NCBI GenBank assembly: GCA_003707065.3
Contig: PPXM03000007.1
Span: 186,001-250,000, forward strand
Direction of reading: 5' to 3'
Length of the DNA: 64,000 nt
Source of the DNA: Trigonopsis variabilis
Taxonomy: Eukaryota > Ascomycota > Trigonopsidomycetes > Trigonopsidales > Trigonopsidaceae
The translations under genes were made by a program, and so were the position numbers. Below, one piece after another: positions 36,173 to 46,148 of this stretch (position 1 is the first letter of the stretch; every line of letters begins with the position of its first letter). The notes under the pieces were generated by a model. The model had not been told where the DNA came from. It saw only the letters and a list, made by a program, of their open reading frames with translations, and ran no database searches.

Positions 36173-38501
36173 ATGGGCAAGAAAAATAGGGGCCGACAAG
36201 TATGATTTGGTCAAATGGGATCTAATGGTAGAAAGTACGAACTGGTCCATGGGTTGAGATCCCACGAGAGTAAGTTTAGCTGGCAATGACGACTTCTAAC
36301 TGAAAGAAATGCTCGATTTGAGGCATACTATAAAGCCCAAGGAATAATTCCTGAGGGAGAATGGGATAAATTCATGGAGACATGCCGCGAGCCTTTACCA
36401 GTGACATTCAGAATTACTGGCACTACAAAGTAAGTGAAACAAAACCCGAGTTGGTTTGGCTGCTTGTCAATAAAACCTGATCTAGGATTGGTAGATCATG
36501 AGTGGACGATGAACACTAGTTCTGTCAATGCTAAGAGCGCATTGTTACGCTTTCATGTCATGGCTTGCTGACTCGTGTTGCTTTCCTTTTCATAACAGCT
36601 AACCAGTCAGACACGCTATCCAAGTCCGGGAATCGTTTGAAAATGATTATATAAAGGGCCTCGACGATGTTGAATTTGAAGGAGTCAAGATTTCTCCCCC
36701 TCAGCCGCTCAAGTTCTACCCCAATCATTTGGGCTGGCAGATTAATGTCGGCAAGACCCCTTTGCGGAAGTCTCCTCCTTTTGCTAGACTTCATCGGTTT
36801 ATGGTGGTCGAGAATGAAGTTGGGAATATTTCGAGACAGGAGGCAGTATCTATGATTCCCCCTTTGCTATTAGACGTCCAGCCGTCACATTATGTCTTGG
36901 ATATGTGCGCTGCTCCTGGATCGAAAACGGGCCAATTGATTGAGGCCTTACACAGCGGTCCAGAGGAGCCCACAGGGATAGTAATGGCCAATGATAGTGA
37001 TTACAAACGATCTCACATGCTTATTCATCAAGTTAAGCGACTGGATTCTCCCAACTTGGTCGTCACTAACCACGATGCCCAATTCTTTCCACGGGTCAAG
37101 AGCACCGACTCCAGCTACTTGAAGTTCGATAGAGTTTTATGCGACGTGCCTTGCTCGGGCGATGGAACAATGAGAAAAAATGTTAATGTCTGGAGAGATT
37201 GGGGCGTTGGAAGCGGACTTGGATTGCATCAACTTCAATTAAATATTCTGCTAAGAGGGCTTCAAATACTCAAACCAGGTGGACGCCTGGTTTATTCGAC
37301 ATGTTCTCTGAACCCAGTTGAGGATGAAGCTGTCGTGGTTCAAGCTCTAAGACAGATGCCTAACGCTCACGTGGTCGAATCTCGAGACAGGTTGCCCGGG
37401 TTGATTTCTTATCCCGGTTTGTCTCATTGGAAAGTCATGAACAAAGATAAACAATGGAAAGAAAAAGGTGAAGATCCTAATCTGAGTGATTCTCTGTTTC
37501 CCCCGACTGCAGAGGAGGCCGAGAAGTTCCATTTGGAGCACTGTATTCGAGTTTACCCTCAATCGCAGGATACAGGAGGATTCTTTATTGTTGTTTTAGA
37601 AAAGGACAAGGAGAAGGAGACCGCCCGGTCCGAGAGCCAAGAGGTGGAAAGCAAGAAGAGACCTGCCTCTGACGAGACTCCTGCTGAGGATGTTCGTGGA
37701 AAATCTCAGAAGCTTGAGAATGGGAAGAAAGGGCGCCTTCCAAGAGATGTCAATGAAGAGCCCTTTACGTTTATTGATCCAGATCACCCTACTCTGCGCT
37801 CTTGTGTCGAGTTCTATCATATCAAGCCCGACTTCCCATTATCTACTCTCTTGGCGAGAAATGCAACTGGAGATCCCGTTCGTCTGATTTATCACGTCCA
37901 TCCTTCTCTTCGACCCATCCTCGAACTTAACCAAGACCGATTGCGATTTATTCACGCTGGAATCAAGTTATTTGCGCAGCAACGAAATGAAGGTGCTTGC
38001 TCGTGGAGAGTGCAGAATGAAGGCATAGCCAGGTTGTTTCCTTACGCAGGACCCGAGAGGAAAGTGCAATGTCTCAAGGATACATTCAAAACCCTTTGTC
38101 TATCCACCTTTCCGCGGATCTCGGATCTCGATGAGCCCGCTTTCAGAGACAGACTACAAGAACTAGGAGAAGGCTGTACATTTCTTTCCATCCCAGAGTT
38201 GGGCGACGACATCATCTATCCTCTATGGCGAGGTCGCGCTACGGTGAATCTGATGCTGCCCAAGAAAGACGTGGCTGAACTTCTTCATCGAGTCTTCAAG
38301 ATAGAAAATGTAAAGGTGCGGGCAGAGAAAGAGCCCAAAGCTCGTGATGGAGATGCCCAGGAGGACGCTGAGGAGGAAGCGGAGAATGATGAGGAACAAC
38401 CTTCCGAGCCTCAAGTCGATGACAATGAAAATTTTGATGAACAGCCTACCGAGCCTCAGGATGCAGTCAATAGTAACGACAAACCTGAAGAAGAAAAGTA
38501 G
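36173..38501 (+). CDS. TRM4: tRNA (cytosine-5-)-methyltransferase Trm4/NSUN2
   Basis: SAM-dependent m5C methylase of tRNA. Exons 36173-36199, 36232-36269, 36307-36429 and 36611-38501 give 692 residues; introns are 32, 37 and 181 nt. The assembled N-terminus reads MGKKNRGRQ, WVEIPRENARFEAYYKAQGI and MPE-like GEWDKFMETC, as in the family. The SAM site is LDMCAAPGSKTGQLIEAL. The two catalytic cysteines lie in DVPCSGDGTMRKN and YSTCSLNPVEDEAV. The C-terminus is an acidic low-complexity tail (EEEAENDEEQPSEPQ). The third intron is by far the longest in the window and may carry a snoRNA. A Puf-type UGUAUAUUA lies 19 nt after the stop. Confidence 0.96.
36497..36577 (+). ncRNA. Candidate intronic C/D box snoRNA in TRM4 intron 3
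   Basis: Inside the 181-nt intron, CATGAG (36497-36502) can pair with CTCGTG (36572-36577), giving six pairs with one G-U. They flank a C-like box ACGATGA (36506-36512, one mismatch to RTGATGA) and a D box CTGA (36568-36571). The bases before the D box, CATGGCTTG, can pair with UAAGCCAUG, a conserved string near the 5' end of 18S rRNA (from memory). Spacing between stem and C box is not ideal, so this is tentative. Confidence 0.28.
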
Positions 38502-38639
38502 CGTTTCCTGGTCTAATAGTGTATATTATTTCACTTTGTTATCTGTAGCCATTCTCCGCAGCTGTAGCGGTCCTTCTATGTTATTTCCACTCCTCCTCGT
38601 TGTCTCGTCTGTCCTTCCTGGTATCAACCCTACCTCTTA

Positions 38640-40604
38640 ATGTCAAGTCAAGGTCAAGGCGATATGACTGTTTCTTCAAATCAGGCCTCTCCTGAACGGG
38701 TACATGAGAAGGATAAAGGGTCCGAGCATAACTCTCAAAGAGGCCCGGAGGAAGTGAAACAAAGTCGTTATGAAACTAACTCTCGGGCAGGGACTTCTTC
38801 CCGGTCTCCATCGTCTGAAAGAGACTTATTCTCACGCGAATCATCTCGTTCTAGAGAAACGTTCCATCGGGGACGAGGCAGAGAAAAGTATTCGTCTTTG
38901 GAGCCTCTTGCTAGATCCAGATCTCGCCATCGAGATCGAGCTCATTCTCCTGTGCCCCACGAGGGCCGTGATCGGTCTCGTGGGGATGAAGATGAAGAGC
39001 GTTCTTGGGGAGCACGTCGAAGATATGACGAATACAGTGAATCGAGACGTTATGACGATGATGATCGACGAGGATACGATAATAGTAGGGGCCGATACAG
39101 AGACGATAGGCGACGGTATGGTAGTGATAGAGGTCGATATGATGATAGGAGACGATATAATGATTCTAGACGACAATATTACGGCGATGACAGGCGGAGA
39201 TACGATGATTATGATCGGTATGAGCGTCGTCCAAGAACTCAATCACCCAGATCTCCTCGAAACCGCCATATATCTCCCGTTCGAAGACGAAACCGACCTC
39301 CAAACGATGATTATTCTCCAGAGCGAAGGTCAAGAGAACGAAGTCGCAGCCGGGAATCTTATACATCGTCGAGAAAAAGGTCTCCCACTCCCCCAAGGTA
39401 GGAAAAAGTAATAGCAAGACTAACATCTAGATCTCCTCCTCTAACTGAAGAAGAACGCGATAAGCGAACTGTTTTCGTCCAGCAACTAGCTGCCAGGCTT
39501 CGAACTAAGGATTTGATCAAGTTTTTCGAAGAAGCTGGACCAGTGAGAGAAGCACAAATAGTTAAAGATCGTATTACTAACCGATCCAAAGGGTGAGTTA
39601 TATTAAACTTAACAGTCTAACATTCTCCAGTATCGGCTATGTTGAGATGCGTAATCAACAGGATGTCATTAAAGCCATCAATCTGACGGGACAGAAACTT
39701 TTAGGAATACCTATTCTAGTATCGGTGACCGAAGCCGAAAAGAACAGACAGGCTAGACAGGCCGCTAAAGAGTAAGCTTGAATTTACGAGGTCATGACTA
39801 ACTATTCAAGTGCCGCTGCATCGCTAGCAGGAGGACGCTTATACGTCGGAAATGTCCAGCTGAATATTACAGAGGATGACCTGAGACAGATATTCGAACC
39901 GTTTGGTAAAGTGACTACCGTGCAGCTGCAAAAAGACTCGTCTGGTAAATCGAAAGGATTTGGATATCTTCAGTAAGTGAACCAATGGCAAAACACGGAG
40001 ACTAATGCATAGATTTGAACGGCCAGAAGATGCAAAAGAAGCCTTGTCAAAGATGGACGGGTTTGACCTGGCTGGTCGAGAAATTCGGGTCACTCAAGGC
40101 GCCGATCGACTTGATCGAGGGCGCTCACCGCCTCGGGAACGTCAGGACCGCCGGCGGGGTGGCCGATCGTTGGATGATGCTGACAATGCAGGAGGCTCCT
40201 ATGGAAACGTGTCGCGCGAGAAGCTGATGAAGAAACTGATGAGACAAGAGGATGAGGCCATCATCCAGACCTCTGCTCCTACTCGAGAGTCGCCAATGAA
40301 ACCGTCCCGGTGCGTCATCTTGCGAAATATGTTTGACCCTCAGGAAGAGGAAGGGGATTCGTGGGTCCAAGAGCTTGAGGACGATATTGAAGCTGAGTGT
40401 ACAAAGAAATATGGGCGGGTGGTACATATTACTGTTGATCCTAAAACACAGGGAGATGTCTACATCAAGTTTGGAGATATTGCTTCCGGCGAGCGTGCGG
40501 TAAAAGGTCTGAATGGCCGCTTTTTCGGTGGACGCCAGATCAAGGCATCCCCGATGGTCGAGATGGTCTATTCGTTGCGATTCCCTAAGACGAGCGATCT
40601 ATGA
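38640..40604 (+). CDS. RS-domain splicing factor with three RRMs, RBM39/Rsd1-like
   Basis: Likely 3' splice-site recognition factor and U2AF65 relative. Exons 38640-39397, 39431-39592, 39631-39771, 39811-39972 and 40013-40604 give 604 residues; introns are 33-40 nt. Residues 1-255 are rich in R, S, D and Y with many SR/RS and RRYDD repeats. RRM1 starts [20 protein letters not shown] and has [13 protein letters not shown]2 has [16 protein letters not shown] and [10 protein letters not shown]. The third domain, [15 protein letters not shown]...[11 protein letters not shown], is a UHM with the R-x-F signature that binds tryptophan ligands of SF3B1/U2AF. The S. pombe counterpart is Rsd1; S. cerevisiae lacks one. 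It is tandem to TRM4 and convergent with GPI3. Confidence 0.95.
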
Positions 40605-40668
40605 AAGGATCAGCCATCGTAATTTTGATACCTAGTAGCTCAATTTACATTAATAAGATAATTGAAAT

Positions 40669-42262
40669 TTATTCTTCTTCACTGGCGTCGTCGTATCCAT
40701 CGCTTTCGTGACTCGAGTCTGATTCTTTGGCGTGCAAGTAGGTTCCGTCCACGTTGTACGGGGAGATGATGAGGCTATCGGGAACATTTCCACTCGAGCC
40801 ATTCCTCATCATTCGCCGTTTGTGTCGTGGTCTTTCGTATGTAAGGAGAGGTCTTTCGCCAGGTTTGCTGGGCCATTTCCGCACAGCGTCGATATCAGAT
40901 CGCGGATAGACGTACTCGAGTAGACAAAACAGGAGATAGTCCACCACAACGCAAATGACGAATAACTTGCCGGCCCATATTCCACATCCGTAGTAACGTT
41001 TTAACCGCTCAGCCAGTGGCTCGCTGAGTTGACGAGTGTCGATCGAATCATAGGCTGCCTGAGTCCGCTGAGCGACGTTTTCCCATGAGTACATTGATTT
41101 GATGGCGTCGTGAAAGCTGGAGGTGTCAACCTTCTTATCTCGGATGAGTTCAATGGCCTTACAGGTGGATTGGACCAAGGAGTCCTCATGGGGAGCCGCG
41201 AAAAGAGTCATATGAGGGGGAAGCACTTCGGGGATGCCTCCTACTTTAGTAGTGACCACCAATAATCCACACGAAGCAGCCTCGACCAAGACCGTTCCAA
41301 ACGCTTCGGTGAGAGTAGGATGGAGGTAGATATGCCCTTTAACCATAACGTCTCGGACGTCTTCATGGCGGATCGGCCCAATGAGCTCGACCTGTTCCTG
41401 GAGCCGGTATTTTTCTCTCATTTGTTGTAGATCGATTTCTTTGGGGCCCGAGCCGGCAATGATGAAGCGAACAGAAGGATGGAGCATGCATATTCTCGGA
41501 ATGATGGCGGTGAGAAGATCAGCACCTTTGTTAGGGTAGAGTCGGGAGATGATGACAATTGTGATATGTTCTAGCGACGCTTTCGACGGGTCTGGCTCAA
41601 AGTTCGATGCCACGACAGCGTTTGGAATGACAGAGACATTGGTAGGGTCTAGACTTGCCCTTAGGACAGTGTTTTCCTTGCAGGTATGAGAGACACAGAT
41701 GACATGGCCGACATCGCTCAGGGTGAATTTGAGCAGCTTATTGCCCAAGATTGATCCTGCATCAGCAAAGCCAAACAACGAGTGGTCAGTGAACACCGTG
41801 CGTAGCCCCATCGTTCGACCATGGAGGATGGCTTCATGGCAAAGACTAGACAATGAGCCATGGCCATGGACGATATCTATCCCTTCTCTAATGACGATCT
41901 GACGGAAAATGGGGAAGAAGCTGAAAACAGAAGGAAAGCTTGACTCCCGGTAAAGAACAAGAAAGGGGACATAGTAGACTTTGAGGCCGTTCGATAGGAT
42001 CCTGATACCAGATCTTGATCCATACGCATGAGTGATGATGACAACCGAATGGCCGAGCGAAATGAGTTTCTGGAATTAGCAAATGATATCGTCCTCGAAA
42101 GAACAAGTTTAGGACAAGTCCTAGTACGTCCTTTCTTGACTTACACTCGACAGCTGATAGACATGACTCTCTACACCTCCAGGCTGAGGGTAGAAGAAAT
42201 CGGACACCATGCTAGAAGATTAGTCAAGTCATTGGATCACCATACGCGATCGAGTAACGCAT
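40669..42262 (-). CDS. GPI3: GPI GlcNAc-transferase catalytic subunit Gpi3/PIG-A
   Basis: Catalyses GlcNAc transfer to phosphatidylinositol, the first step of GPI anchor synthesis at the ER. Exons 42262-42246 (17 nt), 42211-42145 and 42069-40669 give 494 residues; introns are 34 and 75 nt. The N-terminus reads [20 protein letters not shown], then [22 protein letters not shown]4 features: [24 protein letters not shown] and the E-x7-E motif in [15 protein letters not shown] hydrophobic span ([20 protein letters not shown]) near residue 430 is the ER anchor. The cytosolic tail is basic, then S/D/E-rich. The gene is convergent with the RBM39-like gene with 64 bp between stops. Confidence 0.96.
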
Positions 42263-44137
42263 GTTGCCCGCCGGGGGCCTCGTTGATGATGGGCGTTTTG
42301 GAGCTTGGGAAGCCTTGTAACGGTGGTTCGATTCGACCTGACGGTGATCGTCTGGTGAGAGGGATCTTCTTGTGTACTCGCTCGAACTGTCGCAGAGTTA
42401 ATATGAAGGCTGTACAAGAAAATGGGATATGTTCTGCAGTAAATGGATTTGATTGCAAGGTTGAAAGTGATGGAAATGAAAAGAGTTCAGGAGTACGAGT
42501 TAGCAGCGAAGCAAGGCTGCTGTGTTGTTAAAATCGTAGACTACTTTGTCTCAAGTGTGAATAATTGCTGATAGACTTTTTATACTTATTTACTCTGCAC
42601 ACGATGAGCTTTAGAAGACAAGATGAGGTTTGAGAAAAGTTATCTTGTTACAGACAAAGTGATTCCCTTGCTAAAAGAGGGACTCGATGTACCACTCCAC
42701 GTAGTATTAGTTTTGGATCCTGATTGAGTGTGAGAGACCAAAAGGCACGCAGATAGCTGCCCACAAGAGAAACTCTCTACCCGTAAGTGAAAGCAGCTAT
42801 CAATGGAAGATACATGAACATAGTGCTATGGATAACCATCGCAGCGAAAGCTTATTGTCCGCTACATGTTCGCGTTTCGGGGAGATAAGGTTTATCTTTC
42901 TCTCACTGCCAGAGGTGAACGGTGGTGCCTTGTACGAGATTATTCATCTAGTCTCGAGCTCAGTCCCAAGGAGTACTTCTAAGTGGGCTGTCTGCAGAAA
43001 GCTCAATCATCGAGCTGGTCTAAGCCTAGTCTATTATTATCTACTTTCTCGTAGGGTACACAAACTCTCTACTGATAATCTTTCTAAAAAGGGCAGGCCA
43101 AAGCAGATCAAACGTCATTGAGAAGATTTCGATGATCCACACACAGTAAGGGGCTTGTTTATCGGGCAATGGCATCAGAGATGGCTCTTCTAGACTCGAT
43201 GGCACTCTGAGTCACTGGGAGACGGAACCCCGCCATGGCCAAATTTAGATGCTGGTAGTGGTGACGACGCGCGGAAGTCAGCTTGGGAGGTCAGTAATTG
43301 GCTCAACTAAGCGACCTGACCACAGAACGGTGTCTATTACGAGCGCATCTACAACCTTTGAGGGCAGCTGCCGTTGAAACTCGTCACGTCGTCACAACCA
43401 TAGCATTCACAGGTTTGCCTGTTTCAAGCACACTCGTCAGATGTCTCATCTCCGCAAGTAATATTTCCGGCTTGGAGAATTATTTTTCCGCTCCCAATTG
43501 AAGATTCTGCTCGCCAAACGTCTGAGTCAATTGCTCATATCAATGAAATACGCCATCTCAATTAAAAGACGTCAGACACTTTTAGTTGGCAAGCTATCAC
43601 GGCTTGGGAGTTTAGATTGGGTGTGTACGCGGCACCTATCAAGCTTCTCGTCTTGAATGGTGGTGGAAATTCCCAAAAGGGTAACTTATCGTAAGAAAAG
43701 AAGAAAGAGGATATAAAGGAGGATCATATAAGAAAACGGCCATAAATCTTCTCTTTAATCTGGCCGCGGTGGTTGATGATTCGATTCGTTAGCGAACTTT
43801 TGGCCCCGGATTTACCTCTATGTTGGAGAGCGGAGGATGAGAAAAAGGGAAAGAAAAAGCAAATCTGGGAGGAAGGGAAAAGGATAGAGATATAGACGAG
43901 TACGGAAAAAATACTAGATCCAAAAAGCAGACGTTTTACGAGTTTGTTTCTTGAGCGTATGAGGGAATTAGCCCAGCAATAAGTTATCCAAGGGTGGAAG
44001 ACGGAGATAGCCATCCCGGGTCAATACCAAAACGTAAGGTGAGGCACCGCTGCAGCATGGGGTTACACGTAGTCCCTTGGTTATATATGGCATCCATGCA
44101 TCTGCTGAACAATAGATCCTGGTTGCTACTTGACCTC
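42263..44137. other. Long divergent intergenic region GPI3/bZIP gene
   Basis: 1.87 kb without a supported gene. Frames at 42828-43121 and 43298-43501 have no recognisable motif. The ~400 bp before the bZIP frame are pyrimidine/purine-skewed (GAAAAGAAGAAAGAGG near 43696) and would suit a long 5' leader. The frame before the chosen bZIP ATG stays open from 43994 with other in-frame ATGs. Confidence 0.45.
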
Positions 44138-44500
44138 ATGTCTGAACCATTATCAGCTTCGGACCGCGAACTTGATGAAGATGAGCGCCTGTTGGCCTCT
44201 GAGGAAGCTAAGAAGCTGTCCTCGAAGGAGCGCCGCCAGCTTCGCAACAAAGTATCTGCACGACACTTTCGTCTCCGAAGGAAAGAGTACATTGTGCAGC
44301 TCGAGAATGAAAACAAGGAACGAGAAGGAGAGATTGAACGGCTGAAGGTACAGTTGGAAACAGCCAATATGGAGATCCAGCGGCTGCGGAGAATGGTTGC
44401 TGGTCAAGCTGCTCAAGGAAATGATAATAAAGTGAACGAAGAGTTGAAGCCCCATACGATGGAATATTCCTTTCCCCCGTTAGTAGCTGGGGTTAAGTAG
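44138..44500 (+). CDS. MeaB-like bZIP transcription factor, N-terminal part (frame ends in inserted repeat)
   Basis: Encodes 120 residues from MSEPLSASDRELDEDERLLA. The basic region KERRQLRNKVSARHFRLRRK and the zipper (IVQLENE... EIERLKVQL... MEIQRLRRMV) are complete, and the KLSSKERRQLRNKVSAR form recalls the fungal nitrogen/NO regulator MeaB. The frame then meets a stop at 44498-44500 inside a GTAGCTGGGGTTAA minisatellite. Earlier in-frame ATGs exist (e.g. before GLHVVPWLYMAS) but look like leader. Without the 205-bp insertion this frame would continue directly into the downstream ORF, so this is one gene split in two. If translated as read, it would be a DNA-binding protein lacking its regulatory half. 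Confidence 0.7.
   Translation: MSEPLSASDRELDEDERLLASEEAKKLSSKERRQLRNKVSARHFRLRRKEYIVQLENENKEREGEIERLKVQLETANMEIQRLRRMVAGQAAQGNDNKVNEELKPHTMEYSFPPLVAGVK
44367..44486 (+). repeat. First copy of a 120-bp direct duplication in the bZIP gene
   Basis: Matches 44572-44691 without visible mismatch. It encodes the distal zipper and MVAGQAAQGNDNKV... The period between copies is 205 bp, not a multiple of three. Confidence 0.95.
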
Positions 44501-44564
44501 CTGGGGTTAGTAGCTGGGGTTAAGTAGCTGGGGTTAGTAGCTGGGGTTAAGTAGCTGGGGTTAA
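44483..44564 (+). repeat. Minisatellite, six units of GTAGCTGGGGTTA(A)
   Basis: Units alternate 14 and 13 bp (14,13,14,13,14,14), then GTAG. The array fills the space between the two 120-bp copies. It probably arose from the GTTAGTAG at the end of copy 1. It brings stop codons in the coding strand. Confidence 0.93.
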
Positions 44565-44571
44565 GTAGTAT

Positions 44572-44691
44572 ATATGGAGATCCAGCGGCTGCGGAGAATG
44601 GTTGCTGGTCAAGCTGCTCAAGGAAATGATAATAAAGTGAACGAAGAGTTGAAGCCCCATACGATGGAATATTCCTTTCCCCCGTTAGTAG
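44572..44691 (+). repeat. Second copy of the 120-bp direct duplication
   Basis: Identical by eye to 44367-44486. It lies in a different frame from copy 1 and leads into the long downstream ORF. Confidence 0.95.
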
Positions 44692-45797
44692 ACGGGCTCG
44701 GCAAAGAGTCTTTTGATATTGCTGAACCAACAGAGTTTGATGGTCTAATGAGTATCACTCAGAGCTCTCTCTTTTCTCCCAACGATCCTTCGCCTCTCTA
44801 TCAGGCTCCTAATGGCCGCCCTTCACCGGCCTATCTATCTGGTAGTAGTGCTCATGCCTCACCAGCTTATCTGTCTGGAAGTACCCATGCCTCTCCGGCA
44901 TATGTGTCTGGTAGTAATCATGGCTCGCCGTCCTATCCGTCTACCAGTGCTCATGCTTCGCCCTCTTTTGCCCAACCTCAGTCTTCTTACCAGGATTCCC
45001 AGTCGGCCAACACCTTCCGGTCTTCTTCTTATGGTCAGACCTTTGGCAATAGGTACCAAAGCCGCAGCGCGAATCCAAGCCGTCCTCAATATGCTACTGA
45101 TGAGTCTTCCTTGTTTTACGATTTCTCCCCTGATGTCAAATCCCAATCTCCAAATAGCCAGTTTACTTCCCCTGCTGTTCCTCAAGATAGTTCAGATAGC
45201 CACCTCCCTTCCGGCGGCCATCCGACGCCTGAGTTCTATCAACCTTCTCCGAACCCCCCGGCTTCTCTGCCTGGCCAGACATCACTACCTGCATCCAATT
45301 CCAGTTCGCCTGCGTCGATAATCGACAGTATCGACTTCTCTTCCTCTTCTGAATTTATACTGCCTGACATTGTGTTCTCAGATGGGTCTGATTTGTCTCC
45401 TTCTTCCGGTACAATCAACCCGAGATTGGTCAACCTCATTCCTCAACCCGGAAGTAAGGATGTCAACCCCAACGAGGTCGACTGGCCTTTGTTTTATCCA
45501 GGATTAGACTCTTCAATGCAGATCTTCAATACTTTTGTTCCCGAAAGCCTAGCCGATCTTCAAAAGGAACCAGAGACCCGAAGTGAAGGTCGGATAATCT
45601 CTGTGTCTATTCCTGCCAAACCTGAGGTTCAAGAGTCCAAGAAGCTTGATCGAGAAGGTCTATGGGAAGAAGCCCGCAAGGCTGCAGAGGAGATCTACGA
45701 GCGTCTGGGAATCCAGATTTCGTCCCTGTCTCTGGAAGATAATGACGAACAGGGCCCAAAGAGCGAGGAAGACAGACCTGGGAGTGTGGAGTGTTAA
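44574..45797 (+). CDS. MeaB-like bZIP factor, C-terminal part (separate frame after duplication)
   Basis: 407-residue frame opening with the second copy of MEIQRLRRMVAGQ. It lacks the basic region and the first zipper heptads. The body is S/P/Q-rich with short repeats of ASPAYLSGS-like units (near residues 80-125). It has acidic-hydrophobic patches (SIDFSSSSEFILPDIVFSDG) of the sort found in activation domains. The C-terminal helix has LDREGLWEEARKAAEEIYER. It may be the rest of one interrupted gene, joined to the upstream frame by splicing, or a downstream-initiated protein. A splice from GGG|GTTAAG (44492) to ATCCAG|CGG (44585) would keep frame, but no consensus branch site is seen. Confidence 0.65.
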   Translation: MEIQRLRRMVAGQAAQGNDNKVNEELKPHTMEYSFPPLVDGLGKESFDIAEPTEFDGLMSITQSSLFSPNDPSPLYQAPNGRPSPAYLSGSSAHASPAYLSGSTHASPAYVSGSNHGSPSYPSTSAHASPSFAQPQSSYQDSQSANTFRSSSYGQTFGNRYQSRSANPSRPQYATDESSLFYDFSPDVKSQSPNSQFTSPAVPQDSSDSHLPSGGHPTPEFYQPSPNPPASLPGQTSLPASNSSSPASIIDSIDFSSSSEFILPDIVFSDGSDLSPSSGTINPRLVNLIPQPGSKDVNPNEVDWPLFYPGLDSSMQIFNTFVPESLADLQKEPETRSEGRIISVSIPAKPEVQESKKLDREGLWEEARKAAEEIYERLGIQISSLSLEDNDEQGPKSEEDRPGSVEC

Positions 45798-46148
45798 CGG
45801 ATGACTTGAATGTTCAATTTTTTTTGGGTGTATAGATAGGCTTGATCACAACTGATTTTTTTTTTACAAATATGTAGGCATCGTGCGTGATCTAACGAGT
45901 CGTAGATAAGTCCGAGACCACGCCGGCCAAAAGCGAAGCTACGTTGACTGTGCTGTAACGAAAATTTTAACTCCCAACGGTGGAAGGCAAGTCGTGTGGG
46001 AGCAGAGAAAAACCCGTCAGAGTGCTTTTTTAGTGATCTACTGCCCATCCTGTCTTTTCTTTCTCGGGGTTGTGTGGTTCAGGCACGATCATACGCCATC
46101 TCGCGTCGTCAGCCTTTGAGAAAGCCTCTGTATCCAGCGCGGGGAGCG
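45798..46148. other. Intergenic, bZIP 3' flank and TRZ1 leader
   Basis: 351 bp. Poly-T runs lie at ~45819 and ~45857. From 45996 the TRZ1 frame is open without an ATG and encodes a basic, presequence-like stretch (see findings). Confidence 0.6.

Noticed and set aside
38841-39242. Antisense frame rich in I, S and T over the RBM39-like RS region
   Set aside because: Mirror of the repetitive RS/RYDD codons on the plus strand.
40015-40227. Alternative plus frame within RRM2 of the RBM39-like gene
   Set aside because: The spliced frame restores the RRM; the alternative does not.
42028-42531. 167-codon plus-strand frame over the GPI3 5' exons
   Set aside because: The minus-strand exons give an unbroken PIG-A sequence; the plus frame has no motif.
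42828-43121. 97-codon plus frame between GPI3 and the bZIP gene
   Set aside because: No domain, no splice context and no homologous copy in the window; likely chance.
44483-44564. GGGGTTA repeats considered as interstitial telomere sequence
   Set aside because: The unit is 13-14 bp, GTAGCTGGGGTTA(A), not a short telomere unit, and is better explained by local duplication.
44413-44730. Minus-strand frame with repeated NPSYLTPAT units
   Set aside because: It is the reverse reading of the minisatellite; no gene features on either side.
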